Assembly: GCA_002353295.1 (NCBI GenBank)
Contig: DEJG01000001.1
Span: 4,074 to 39,135 of the forward strand
DNA from: Prevotella sp. UBA2754
GTDB lineage: Bacteria > Bacteroidota > Bacteroidia > Bacteroidales > Bacteroidaceae
Direction: 5' to 3'
DNA: 35,062 nt
Shown: positions 8,549-17,153 of the stretch, piece after piece
Numbering within the stretch: position 1 is the first letter of the stretch
Layout of the letters: the number at the start of each line of letters is the position of its first letter
Translations under genes and position numbers: made by a program
The notes under the pieces: model-generated
Told to the model about the DNA's origin: nothing
Databases searched by the model: none
What the model saw: the letters and a program-made list of their open reading frames with translations, nothing else

Positions 8549-8638
8549 ATGCCAAACGGAAAGAAAAAGAAGGGCCACAAGATGGCCACTCACAAGCGTA
8601 AGAAGAGATTACGCAAGAATCGTCACAAGAGCAAATAA
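8549..8638 (+). CDS. 29-residue Lys/Arg-rich protein, AURKAIP1/COX24-like
   Basis: A 30-codon frame encodes MPNGKKKKGHKMATHKRKKR followed by LRKNRHKSK. About half of the residues are Lys or Arg. The segment KMATHKRKKRLRKNRHK resembles the AURKAIP1/COX24 domain, known from the mitochondrial ribosomal small-subunit protein mS38. Very similar tiny proteins are widespread in Bacteroidetes and are often missed by gene callers. It starts 29 bases after the HU stop and precedes RNase G. A role on the ribosome is inferred from the domain and composition, not proven. Confidence 0.8.
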   Translation: MPNGKKKKGHKMATHKRKKRLRKNRHKSK

Positions 8639-8660
8639 ACATTGCTCATCAAAAACAATG

Positions 8661-8705
8661 AAAGGAGTGTACCAACAAATCTAAGGATAAGTAGGTACAC
8701 CCTTT
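8661..8705 (+). promoter_or_regulatory. Leader hairpin upstream of the RNase G gene
   Basis: AAAGG (8661-8665) and GTGTACC (8667-8673) pair with GGTACAC (8694-8700) and CCTTT (8701-8705), giving a 12-pair stem with one bulged A. It ends 23 bases before the chosen rng start. No T-run follows, so it looks more like a leader element or RNase target than an intrinsic terminator. Confidence 0.6.
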
Positions 8706-8728
8706 CCATTAAAACGAATCTACAAGTT

Positions 8729-10309
8729 ATGACAAGTGAAGTAATCATTGACGTACAGCCGAAAGAAATTTCGATTGCCCTGCTCGAAGACAAAGATCTG
8801 GTAGAATACCAGAATGAAAAGCGAGAAGAGGCATCATACTCTGTAGGCAACATCTATCTAGGTAAAGTCAAAAAATTGATGCCTGGACTAAACGCCTGTT
8901 TCGTGGATGTGGGATCTGAACGCGATGCTTTCTTACACTATCTTGACTTAGGTATTCAATTCAGCTCTTACGAGAAGTATCTAAAACAAGTACAAAGCGA
9001 CAGGAAGAAGCTTTTCCCAATTGCAAAAGCAACCCGATTACCAGACCTCCCAAAAGAAGGGAGTGTCCAAAATACGCTGAAACAAGGACAGGAAATCCTT
9101 GTACAAGTGGTTAAAGAGCCCATCTCTACCAAGGGGCCACGACTAACGTGCGAACTCAGTTTCGCAGGTCGCTACATGGTACTCATGCCTTTTCAGGATA
9201 AGGTTTCTGTTTCCTCTAAAATAAAAAAAGGAGAAGAACGTACACGCCTGAAACAACTTGTTCAAAGCATCAAACCTAAAAACTTCGGAGTGATAGTCAG
9301 GACATCCGCCGAAGGGAAGCGTGTTGCAGAACTTGATGCTGAAATGAAAGTCTTAATGAAACGCTGGGAAGATACAATTACAAAAGCACAGAAGGCAACC
9401 GCAACACCCGTACTGGCTTTTGAAGAGACAGGAAGAGCCGTAGCATTGCTACGCGATCTCTTCGATCCCACCTATGACGGCATCTACATAAACGATGCCG
9501 ACATCTTCCAGCAGGTAAAAGACTATGTGGGATTAATTGCTCCTGAGAAGCAAGGAATCGTCAAGCAATATACAGGCACAGTACCCATTTTCGACAATTT
9601 TAATGTTACAAAACAGCTGAAGTCATCATTCGGAAGAACAGTCAATTACAAGCGAGGTGCCTATCTGATTATACAACATACTGAGGCGATGCATGTAGTG
9701 GATGTTAATAGCGGAAATCGTACGCGTTCAGAGAATGGACAAGAAGCTAATGCACTAGAGGTTAACCTTGGGGCTGCAGATGAATTGGCTCGCCAATTAC
9801 GACTGAGAGATATGGGAGGCATTATTGTAGTAGACTTTATTGATATGAATCTTGCAGAAGACCGTCAATTACTGTATGAGCGGATGTGCAAGAACATGCA
9901 GAAAGATCGCGCTCGTCATAATATCCTGCCACTGAGTAAGTTCGGACTGATGCAAATTACCCGTCAACGTGTGCGACCAGCAATGGACGTCAACGTTGAA
10001 GAAACATGCCCAACCTGTTTCGGTAAAGGAAAAATCAAGTCGTCGATATTGTTTACGGATCAATTGGAGAGTAAGATTGACCGCCTAGTCAATAAGATAG
10101 GTATCAAGAATTTCTCACTACACGTACACCCTTATGTCGCCGCCTATATCAATCAAGGCATTGTCTCACTAAAACGACGCTGGCAAATGAAATATGGCTG
10201 GGGAATTAAAATTGTTCCTTCGCAGAAACTGGCCTTTCTTCAATACGAGTTCTACGACAAAAACCGTCAGTTTATTGACATGCAGGAGGAAATAGAAACG
10301 AACGAATAG
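8729..10309 (+). CDS. rng: Ribonuclease G (RNase E/G family)
   Basis: RNase G is an endoribonuclease that cuts single-stranded AU-rich RNA in rRNA maturation and mRNA decay. I chose the ATG at 8729 (MTSEVIIDVQPKEISIALLE, 526 residues). The longer TTG-initiated frame would translate the hairpin upstream, and 526 fits the family. An N-terminal S1 RNA-binding domain includes NIYLGKVKKLMPGLNACFVD. The catalytic metal ligands are Asp325 (VVDVNSGN) and Asp369 (IIVVDFIDM). The zinc-link motif CPTC is at Cys427 and Cys430. There is no long RNase E-type C-terminal scaffold. The glycosyltransferase gene starts 22 bases downstream. Confidence 0.95.
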   Translation: MTSEVIIDVQPKEISIALLEDKDLVEYQNEKREEASYSVGNIYLGKVKKLMPGLNACFVDVGSERDAFLHYLDLGIQFSSYEKYLKQVQSDRKKLFPIAKATRLPDLPKEGSVQNTLKQGQEILVQVVKEPISTKGPRLTCELSFAGRYMVLMPFQDKVSVSSKIKKGEERTRLKQLVQSIKPKNFGVIVRTSAEGKRVAELDAEMKVLMKRWEDTITKAQKATATPVLAFEETGRAVALLRDLFDPTYDGIYINDADIFQQVKDYVGLIAPEKQGIVKQYTGTVPIFDNFNVTKQLKSSFGRTVNYKRGAYLIIQHTEAMHVVDVNSGNRTRSENGQEANALEVNLGAADELARQLRLRDMGGIIVVDFIDMNLAEDRQLLYERMCKNMQKDRARHNILPLSKFGLMQITRQRVRPAMDVNVEETCPTCFGKGKIKSSILFTDQLESKIDRLVNKIGIKNFSLHVHPYVAAYINQGIVSLKRRWQMKYGWGIKIVPSQKLAFLQYEFYDKNRQFIDMQEEIETNE

Positions 10310-10331
10310 CCAAATTTATAACGTTATCAAC

Positions 10332-11510
10332 ATGCTGATCTTGAAAATTGCATTCTGGACGTGTATAGTACTGGTATTTTATACCTATATAGGCTATGGT
10401 ATCCTACTTTGGATTCTTGTAAGTATCAAGCGCCTCATCTTTGGTAAGCCTGAGAAAAAGGAATTACCCCCATATAACGAACTACCAGAAGTGACACTGA
10501 TGATTTGTGCCTACAACGAACAGGATATCGTAGATCTTAAAATGGAAAATACCCAACAGATTACGTATCCGAAGCTAAAGGTTGTATGGGTGACTGATGG
10601 GTCGAACGACCAAACAAACGACTATTTAGCTAAATACCACGACGTGGAGGTGATATATTCGCCAGAACGTCGTGGTAAAACAGCTGCACTCAATCATGGT
10701 CTTGCACTCATAAAAAGCGAGTTGGTGGTTATGACTGACGCTAATACCATGCTTAATCCTGAATCAGTTCTGGAGATTGTACGATGCTTTATGGATCCGA
10801 AAGTGGCTTGTGTGGCTGGAGAGAAACGTGTGGTCGCTAGACACATGGGACATTCTGCAGCGGAGGGTGAAGGGATATACTGGAAATACGAAAGTATGTT
10901 GAAGCGCTTGGATAGTGAACTTTATTCAGCCATGGGAGCAGCGGGTGAACTTTGCGCCATTCGCCGTTTGCTATATGAACCCATGCCCGAGAATGCACTA
11001 CTCGACGACTTTGTAATGTCACTTCGTATGGTAGATAAAGGCTACAAAATAGCCTATACCTCCGATGCATATGCGACAGAATACGGTTCGGCAAATCTGA
11101 CTGAAGAATCAAAGCGTAAGCGACGCATAGCAGCTGGAGGACTGCAGAGCATCTGGTGGCTTCGTGATATGACAAATCCATTCCGCCATCCCGTTGTAGC
11201 CTTTCAGTTAATATCACATCGCGTACTGAGATGGAGCATTACACCATTCGCCTTATTAACGCTGATTCCTCTGAATGTACTCCTGATTTTCTTAAAAGCA
11301 GGTGTTATATACAACTGGATATGGGCTTTACAAATATTATTCTATCTTGCAGCTTTCATAGGTTATTTGCTGGAAAAAAATGGTAAAAAGAACCGATTGC
11401 TCTACATACCCTATTACTTCCTGTTCATGAATCTGAACGTATTTCAAGGAATAAACTATTTGAAAAGCCACAAATCAAGCGGAACATGGGAAAAAGCAAA
11501 AAGAGGATAA
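10332..11510 (+). CDS. Membrane glycosyltransferase, GT2 family
   Basis: This 392-residue inner-membrane enzyme probably transfers sugars from a nucleotide-sugar donor, likely for a surface polysaccharide. One transmembrane helix is at about 4-28. The GT-A catalytic domain follows, with WVTDGSNDQT near residue 85, MTDANTM near 134 (the DxD-like metal site) and LLDDFVMSLRM near 223. The segment RRIAAGGLQSIWW resembles the QxxRW element of processive beta-glycosyltransferases. Two to three further membrane helices lie near the C-terminus (about 295-375). The polysaccharide product cannot be told from sequence. It may be cotranscribed with rng. No other polysaccharide genes are nearby, so it is an orphan synthase. 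Confidence 0.88.
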   Translation: MLILKIAFWTCIVLVFYTYIGYGILLWILVSIKRLIFGKPEKKELPPYNELPEVTLMICAYNEQDIVDLKMENTQQITYPKLKVVWVTDGSNDQTNDYLAKYHDVEVIYSPERRGKTAALNHGLALIKSELVVMTDANTMLNPESVLEIVRCFMDPKVACVAGEKRVVARHMGHSAAEGEGIYWKYESMLKRLDSELYSAMGAAGELCAIRRLLYEPMPENALLDDFVMSLRMVDKGYKIAYTSDAYATEYGSANLTEESKRKRRIAAGGLQSIWWLRDMTNPFRHPVVAFQLISHRVLRWSITPFALLTLIPLNVLLIFLKAGVIYNWIWALQILFYLAAFIGYLLEKNGKKNRLLYIPYYFLFMNLNVFQGINYLKSHKSSGTWEKAKRG

Positions 11511-11527
11511 AAAATATATAATTATTT

Positions 11528-11557
11528 TTGATAATTGAAGATTTTTATATAACTTTG
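11528..11557 (+). promoter_or_regulatory. Promoter for the hybrid kinase / EEP operon
   Basis: TAACTTTG (11550-11557) is 19 bases after TTG (11528-11530). The start codon at 11587 follows about 30 bases later. Confidence 0.8.
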
Positions 11558-11586
11558 CAAAGTCTTGTACATTTTCTGTAAAAAAA

Positions 11587-12840
11587 ATGAACACGATTGA
11601 AAGGGAAACATTACTTCAAAAATTAGCTGAAGCCAATGCTAAGCTAGACTCTTCAAATAAACAATTATTTGAAGCTAACGCTAAGTTGGCAGAATACGAA
11701 GAGAAGGCTAAGGAAGCAGAAAAGGCGAGTAAGATGAAATCGCTTTTTTTAGCTAACATGAGTCATGAAATACGAACACCACTGAATGCCATTGAAGGTT
11801 TCTCGAGAGTAATGTGTGAAACCGACTCTCAGGAAGAACGCACAAAATACATGGAGATAATCGAGAGCAACAACGCTCGTTTGCTGACCCTTATTAACGA
11901 GATTCTTGATTTGTCAAGAGTGGAGTCTGGAGAAGTAGTCATCAAGAAATCAATGACAGATCTCAATGAACTATGCCACAACATCATGAACACATTCAAG
12001 TTCAGATGCCCAGATACGGTTCAGATGACATGGAACAAGCCGAATATGGCAGTGACGTTGAATACTGATGCAAATCGAATCATGCAGGTCTTCTCCAATC
12101 TAATCAGCAATGCACTGAAACATACGTCTAAAGGAAGTATCACTTATGGCTATCGCATGATTAGCGATGGACAAGAAGTAGAATTCTTTGTATCCGACAC
12201 GGGCTCTGGAATTGCTCCTGAAGATATAGACAATATCTTTAAGACCTATGTATCCAAAGATGCAGAAACAACGCAAAACGGATACGGATTAGGATTGCCT
12301 TTAAGTAAAATTATTGTCGAAAAACTAAATGGTACAATATCAGTATCATCAACACTTGGCGAAGGTTCTACCTTCCGCTTCACCCTACCTTTTGAGGGAA
12401 CTATTGGAGGTATCTCGAAGAATACGCGTATCACGACCAATTCACGTACTATTCGTGTCAGCACTCGTACAGATGTCCAGAACGCTCCGCTGATTCTGGT
12501 AGCAGAAGATGAAGACAACAATTTCGAACTGGTGAAAGTTGTATTAGCCAAGCGCTATCGTTTACTACGTGCACACAATGGTATAGAAGCTGTAACCATT
12601 TGTGAGGACGAACATCCCGACCTGATTCTGATGGATATCCGTATGCCTGATATGAATGGACTGGATGCTACCCGCATAATCAAAGAAGTAAATCGAGATA
12701 TCCCCATCATTGCATTAAGTGCCTATGCCTTTGACGAAAACATCAAAGAAGCAAAAGAGGCGGGATGTAATGACTTTATGGCCAAACCTTTCCGCGTAGA
12801 GGATTTGCTAGATAAGATTCAGAAATTCTTGAAAATATAA
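11587..12840 (+). CDS. Soluble hybrid histidine kinase (HisKA-HATPase-REC)
   Basis: This 417-residue protein begins with a short coiled coil rich in Glu, Lys and Ala (about 5-48) and has no signal peptide, membrane helix or recognisable sensor domain. The HisKA H box is LFLANMSHEIRTPL with His60 as phosphoacceptor. The HATPase_c domain shows an N-box-like segment (SNLISNALKHTSKG), the G1 box DTGSGIAPED and the G2 box GYGLGLPLSK. A C-terminal receiver domain (about 302-417) carries phosphoacceptor Asp350 in LILMDIRMPD and Lys400 in MAKPF. No DNA-binding output is fused, so phosphate must pass to a separate protein or the REC may be regulatory. The next gene starts 5 bases downstream. Input and output partners are not visible here. 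Confidence 0.93.
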   Translation: MNTIERETLLQKLAEANAKLDSSNKQLFEANAKLAEYEEKAKEAEKASKMKSLFLANMSHEIRTPLNAIEGFSRVMCETDSQEERTKYMEIIESNNARLLTLINEILDLSRVESGEVVIKKSMTDLNELCHNIMNTFKFRCPDTVQMTWNKPNMAVTLNTDANRIMQVFSNLISNALKHTSKGSITYGYRMISDGQEVEFFVSDTGSGIAPEDIDNIFKTYVSKDAETTQNGYGLGLPLSKIIVEKLNGTISVSSTLGEGSTFRFTLPFEGTIGGISKNTRITTNSRTIRVSTRTDVQNAPLILVAEDEDNNFELVKVVLAKRYRLLRAHNGIEAVTICEDEHPDLILMDIRMPDMNGLDATRIIKEVNRDIPIIALSAYAFDENIKEAKEAGCNDFMAKPFRVEDLLDKIQKFLKI

Positions 12841-12845
12841 TTTTT

Positions 12846-13919
12846 ATGGGAAAACTTGCTGTATATAAGTATGTAGCCATGATGTTTCTCGTGCTACAAC
12901 TTATTGTTTCTGCCTACACATTCTTGGGGCTGTTTGGAGGTGATGTCAATCCTGTTGGTAATATGGCCAGGGCGATGGTTGTGTATATTCTGCCTATCCT
13001 GATTGTTGTCAATTTCCTGTTACTGATTTATTGGCTGGTACGCAAACGTTGGTTCTTTGCCATCCTTCCTGTTGTAACGATTGCCTGTTGTATTCCCTAC
13101 ATCGGAACAGTGGTACAATTTGGTTCTGTAAACGACAAACCAGCATCAGCTCAGCAAAAAGAGCTAGTTATAGCTACTTATAATGTGGCGCGTTTCGATA
13201 GAGAGACATCTGGTTTCAAGGCTCAGGACATACTAGCCGAAATGAAGAGACAGAAAGTGGACGTTTTCTGCATCCAAGAGTTTATGGAAAACAGTGGTGA
13301 TCATAACAACGTCGAATCATATAAGGAATACTTCCCTTACGTGGCAAAGGCTGGCAGAGATTGTGTTATCTTCAGCCGTTACCCCATTAAGAAGACAAAG
13401 CCTTTTCTCTTTGAGGATTCTAACCAGGCTGGTATGTATTCTGACATCAACGTTGGCGGACAGACCATCCGTGTATTCTGCGTCCACCTGGAGAGCACTG
13501 GAATCAACCGTACTATGTATAAGGCAGGAAAACTGGAAATGCAAGGCCATGAAGTACAAACCAATCGCGTATTGGATGCGATATATGGCAACTACACATT
13601 AGGTATGCTCTTCCGTGCCAGTCAGGCTAACATATTGGCACAAGAGATTCGCTCTACAACCACGCCTGTTATTGTATGCGGTGACTTTAATGATGTCCCC
13701 TACTCTTATGTATATAAGACGATGCTAGGAAATCTCGTTGACGGTTTCAAAGAATGTGGAGGCGGAGGCTGGATGGGCACCTACAGAGGTAAGAAGAATG
13801 TACGTATTGACTATATCTTCCATAGTGAATCCTTGAAAGGTACAAGTTATTACAAAGTTGATTTAACCTACTCAGATCATTATCCCGTATTTATGCGACT
13901 CGAATATCCCGGAAATTAA
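12846..13919 (+). CDS. Membrane-anchored endonuclease/exonuclease/phosphatase-family protein
   Basis: This 357-residue protein has three predicted N-terminal membrane helices (about 6-30, 38-62, 66-88). An EEP-fold domain follows. Its motifs are IATYNVARFD (about 111), FCIQEFM (about 143, metal-binding Glu), VIFSRYPI, FCVHLES, VCGDFNDVPYS (about 277) and the terminal SDHYPVFM. These are the expected catalytic elements of the DNase I / phosphodiesterase superfamily. The substrate, whether nucleic acid, lipid or sugar phosphate, cannot be deduced. It is operonic with the hybrid kinase (5-base gap) and ends before a terminator shared with the opposite-strand operon. Confidence 0.9.
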   Translation: MGKLAVYKYVAMMFLVLQLIVSAYTFLGLFGGDVNPVGNMARAMVVYILPILIVVNFLLLIYWLVRKRWFFAILPVVTIACCIPYIGTVVQFGSVNDKPASAQQKELVIATYNVARFDRETSGFKAQDILAEMKRQKVDVFCIQEFMENSGDHNNVESYKEYFPYVAKAGRDCVIFSRYPIKKTKPFLFEDSNQAGMYSDINVGGQTIRVFCVHLESTGINRTMYKAGKLEMQGHEVQTNRVLDAIYGNYTLGMLFRASQANILAQEIRSTTTPVIVCGDFNDVPYSYVYKTMLGNLVDGFKECGGGGWMGTYRGKKNVRIDYIFHSESLKGTSYYKVDLTYSDHYPVFMRLEYPGN

Positions 13920-13930
13920 TAATCATAAAT

Positions 13931-13967
13931 AAGAATCCCAGCCTCTCGGAAGCTGGGATTCTTTATT
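13931..13967. terminator. Bidirectional intrinsic terminator between convergent operons
   Basis: AAGAATCCCAGC (13931-13942) pairs with GCTGGGATTCTT (13952-13963), a 12-pair stem. T-rich sequence follows on the plus strand and a shorter A-rich stretch precedes it. It can serve both the EEP gene and the minus-strand AlaX gene. Confidence 0.88.
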
Positions 13968-13968
13968 T

Positions 13969-14433
13969 CTAGACAATTTTAAATCGTACCCTGAACGAAC
14001 GTTCATGCTCATCCCAATTGGTACCAAGCATTTCGAAACGTCCTATCTGACTCGTAGAGCGCACATGTTTCCCGATACAAGGGCAAACATCATAATCCCC
14101 AATACGCACCAATCGGATAGTCTCTGAGGCATCATCTGGTAATCGGTCGAGTGAAACGCCCTCTGGCAGGCTGTCTTGCGTTACGAATTCAAACGTCACA
14201 GGCAAATCTTCCTCAATCAATTCATTCATCCGACGCTCAATCTCTTTTTCCTCTTGACGCGAAGGTTTATGCTCAAGATAGAAACTCATCTTACTCTTCT
14301 TGCGCTCAATATGTGCATTATACGAACGTTCACAACCAAACAATCGAATCATCGTCTGATTCAACAAATGCTCAGCTGTATGTGCAGGAGGGAATTCCTC
14401 TTTATTATGTTCGTTCAGAATATAATCACCCAT
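13969..14433 (-). CDS. AlaX-type alanyl-tRNA editing protein
   Basis: This 154-residue protein looks like a free-standing copy of the alanyl-tRNA synthetase editing (SAD) domain. Such proteins hydrolyse mischarged Ser- or Gly-tRNA(Ala). The zinc ligands expected of the family are present: His18 and His22 in HTAEHLL, and Cys119 and His123 in CPCIGKH. It lacks the N-terminal beta-barrel and glycine-rich region of longer AlaX proteins, so it would be the short type. It is the last gene of a minus-strand operon, 6 bases after the amylase-family gene. Its tRNA specificity is not deducible, and the link to glucan metabolism is unexplained. Confidence 0.82.
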   Translation of the reverse strand: MGDYILNEHNKEEFPPAHTAEHLLNQTMIRLFGCERSYNAHIERKKSKMSFYLEHKPSRQEEKEIERRMNELIEEDLPVTFEFVTQDSLPEGVSLDRLPDDASETIRLVRIGDYDVCPCIGKHVRSTSQIGRFEMLGTNWDEHERSFRVRFKIV

Positions 14434-14439
14434 ACATTG

Positions 14440-16098
14440 CTATAGTTTAAATTTTAAGATATATGCACCACGAGCATCCAAAGTAAGACGAATATAGCCA
14501 TCGCGTTTCAGTTCAGTATCTTCTTTTTCCTTAGTTAATAAATCTGTAACAGGATAAGTGCCTTCTTTTATCTCCAGATAGTCGAAAGCATGGGCAGGAA
14601 TCTTCACATCTACAGCTACGGCATAATCGTCAAAATTAACAGCGACCAACAACATGTCTTTCCCTGCTTTACGCAAAAAAACATACTGGTGTTCCAATTG
14701 CGGATTTACATACATTACGTCGAAGAAAACACCATCACGAATAGCTTTCTCTTTACGGGCAATCTGCATCACACGCCTATGGATATCGAAAAGTTGTTTC
14801 TCCTTATTTGTCAACATTTTCTCAGCTGCACGACAAAGTGTATCAATACTCCAATAGTCGAAGATGGTCGTACGACCATCGTTACCACTGAATCCCTCTT
14901 TGTCCATACCGTGTTCACCGTATTCTTCGCCTGCATAGAGCATAAATGGATTCTGTTGCATCAACAGGGAGGCTATCATACCAGGCACCCCTTTCATTGC
15001 ATCTGCTGCAAAGAAATCGCTGGCAATACGCTGTTCATCATGGTTTTCGAGGAAATAAAGCATGTGGTTGCGGATGTCATCTGTTTGTTGCCAAGCCGCA
15101 CTGATAGCTGACGCAGGAAGCTGATGGCAGATTACTGCACGCATCGTATCATACATACCAACTTTGTCGTATAACCAATCGAAGCCAGATGCAATATAGT
15201 TGCGATATTCTGCAGGATTATAAACTTCGCCAACAAAAACTAAACTTTTATACTTTTGTTTAACAATGGTAGTAGCATAATTCCAAAATGCAGCAGGAAC
15301 CATCTCCGCCATATCACAACGGAAGCCGTCAATACCTTTTGATGCCCAAAACAAAAGAATATCCGTCATTTTCTTCCATGTGTCTGGAATGGGTTCGAAG
15401 TATCCTACTCCACCGGCATAGTAGTCTACACCATAGTTCAGTTTCACTGTTTCGTACCAATCATTCTTATTTGGAGCATTATCGAAATGGTCATTACCAG
15501 TGGCTTTGGCTGGATCTTCAAGATATGGTTCTGACTCACCATGATAGAGGTCAAAATATGGAGAAAAACGCTGGCCGGGACAATAGTAGAAATTATTATT
15601 TACTGGGTCAAAGCCAATATTTGTATTATCGTTCTCTCCCAAATCCTTTACTCCTATGGGCCTACATATAGATTGATATTGGCGGGCAACATGATTTGGA
15701 ACAAAGTCAATAATCACCTTCATACCAGCATCATGGGTGCGTTTTACTAATGCTTCAAACTCCTCCATTCGCTTAGTTACGTCCTCAGCTAAATCAGGAT
15801 CTACGTCATAGTAATCGGTAATGGCATAAGGGGAGCCAGCCTTACCTTTCACGATGGCAGCATGTTGACGCGGAATTCCATAAGCAGTATAATCTGTGGT
15901 TGTGGCATGTCTGATAATACCCGTATACCACATATGACTAACCCCCATCTGTGCCAAATTCTTCAACACTTGAGGAGTAAAGTCAGCCATCTTTCCAGAA
16001 CCATTCTCTTCGATGGTGCCGTCTTCTTGCCGATGCGTGTTCCTATTGCCATAAAGACGAGTGAACACTTGATAGATTATGACCTTCTCCATCAACAA
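14440..16098 (-). CDS. Alpha-amylase-family glycoside hydrolase (GH13)
   Basis: This 552-residue protein has no signal peptide, so it probably acts on alpha-glucans in the cytoplasm. The four GH13 regions are present: DFVPNHV (131-137), GFRCDMAEM with nucleophile Asp262, FVGEVYN with acid/base Glu291, and ENHDEQR with Asp354. The C-terminal region, from about 465, looks like the beta-sandwich domain of the family. Subfamily and exact substrate (maltodextrin, glycogen, branching or debranching) cannot be fixed. An alternative start two codons downstream (MEKVIIYQ) is possible. It starts 2 bases after the fabD stop, in one operon with fabD and the AlaX gene. Confidence 0.92.
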   Translation of the reverse strand: MLMEKVIIYQVFTRLYGNRNTHRQEDGTIEENGSGKMADFTPQVLKNLAQMGVSHMWYTGIIRHATTTDYTAYGIPRQHAAIVKGKAGSPYAITDYYDVDPDLAEDVTKRMEEFEALVKRTHDAGMKVIIDFVPNHVARQYQSICRPIGVKDLGENDNTNIGFDPVNNNFYYCPGQRFSPYFDLYHGESEPYLEDPAKATGNDHFDNAPNKNDWYETVKLNYGVDYYAGGVGYFEPIPDTWKKMTDILLFWASKGIDGFRCDMAEMVPAAFWNYATTIVKQKYKSLVFVGEVYNPAEYRNYIASGFDWLYDKVGMYDTMRAVICHQLPASAISAAWQQTDDIRNHMLYFLENHDEQRIASDFFAADAMKGVPGMIASLLMQQNPFMLYAGEEYGEHGMDKEGFSGNDGRTTIFDYWSIDTLCRAAEKMLTNKEKQLFDIHRRVMQIARKEKAIRDGVFFDVMYVNPQLEHQYVFLRKAGKDMLLVAVNFDDYAVAVDVKIPAHAFDYLEIKEGTYPVTDLLTKEKEDTELKRDGYIRLTLDARGAYILKFKL

Positions 16099-16100
16099 AC

Positions 16101-16988
16101 TTACTCTATCCCGTGAGCAGAAACTTCCTTATTAATCTTTGCAATCATACCCTGCAAAGCCTTACCAGGTCCACATTCCGTGAAATCATCTGCACCATCG
16201 GCAATCATATTCTGTACACACTGAGTCCAACGTACAGAACTTGTCAACTGAGCAATCAAATTAGCCTTTATTTCAGCAGGATCTGTATGAGGTTTTCCGT
16301 CAACATTTTGGTATACAGGACATTTAGGAGTCTTCACCTCAGTTTTTTCGATTGCTGCCTGTAGTTCGTCCTTAGCTGGCTGCATCAGAGGAGAATGGAA
16401 AGCGCCACCAACTTTCAGTGGCAGAGCACGCTTAGCTCCAGCAGCCTTCAATTGTTCACATGCTTCATTGATTGCTTCGATATCACCAGATATCACCAAC
16501 TGACCTGGATTATTGTAATTTGCACATACAACAATATGTCCCTCGCGATTAATTCCTGCACAGACCTCCTCTACTTTCTCATCAGGCAGGCCAATGATAG
16601 CTGCCATTGTAGAAGGTTGAGCCTCGCACGCTTTCTGCATAGCCATTGCACGAGCATATACTAATTTCAATCCATCTTCAAAACTCAAGGCGCCAGCAGC
16701 TACCAAAGCAGAAAATTCTCCCAGAGAGTGACCTGCAGTCATTTCTGGTTTAAAATTCTCACCCATGCATATAGCTGAAATAACAGAATGAAGAAACACA
16801 GCAGGCTGAGTCACCTTAGTCTGTTTCAAATCTTCATCAGTACCAGCAAACATGATATCGGTAATACGATAGCCAAGAATATCATTAGCCTTCTCAAAAA
16901 GTTCTTTAGCTGTGCTATTGTTGTCGTAGAGATCCTTACCCATTCCTACGAACTGTGCACCCTGTCCGGGAAATACAAATGCTTTCAT
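16101..16988 (-). CDS. fabD: Malonyl-CoA:ACP transacylase
   Basis: FabD transfers malonyl groups from CoA to acyl carrier protein to feed fatty-acid elongation. The 295-residue protein shows the family landmarks. They are the N-terminal FPGQGAQ, the active-site serine Ser88 in GHSLGEFSAL, Arg113 in YARAMAMQ and the catalytic His198 in GGAFHSPLMQPA. Length is normal. It is the first gene of the minus-strand operon and has its own promoter. The usual fab partners (fabH, fabG, acpP) are not adjacent. Confidence 0.97.
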   Translation of the reverse strand: MKAFVFPGQGAQFVGMGKDLYDNNSTAKELFEKANDILGYRITDIMFAGTDEDLKQTKVTQPAVFLHSVISAICMGENFKPEMTAGHSLGEFSALVAAGALSFEDGLKLVYARAMAMQKACEAQPSTMAAIIGLPDEKVEEVCAGINREGHIVVCANYNNPGQLVISGDIEAINEACEQLKAAGAKRALPLKVGGAFHSPLMQPAKDELQAAIEKTEVKTPKCPVYQNVDGKPHTDPAEIKANLIAQLTSSVRWTQCVQNMIADGADDFTECGPGKALQGMIAKINKEVSAHGIE

Positions 16989-17042
16989 TTTCTTTTCTGA
17001 TATTTTGATTAATTTTACTTATACTATTATTAATATTGGGTG

Positions 17043-17050
17043 CAAAGGTA
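17043..17050 (-). promoter_or_regulatory. Promoter -7 element for fabD
   Basis: The minus strand reads TACCTTTG followed by CACC, 55 bases before the fabD start. A clear -33 TTG at normal spacing was not found. Confidence 0.6.
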
Positions 17051-17089
17051 CAAAATTTTTTATTAAGTAAAGAATATTTGGCAAAACAT

Positions 17090-17120
17090 TTGGTTTTATG
17101 CTGTATTTTCCTTAACTTTG
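17090..17120 (+). promoter_or_regulatory. Promoter for the DUF4301 gene
   Basis: TAACTTTG (17113-17120) is 20 bases after TTG (17090-17092). It is divergent from the fabD promoter in the same 165-base interval. Confidence 0.75.
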
Positions 17121-17153
17121 CAGATTAGATTCTACTAAATAAAATTCAATATT

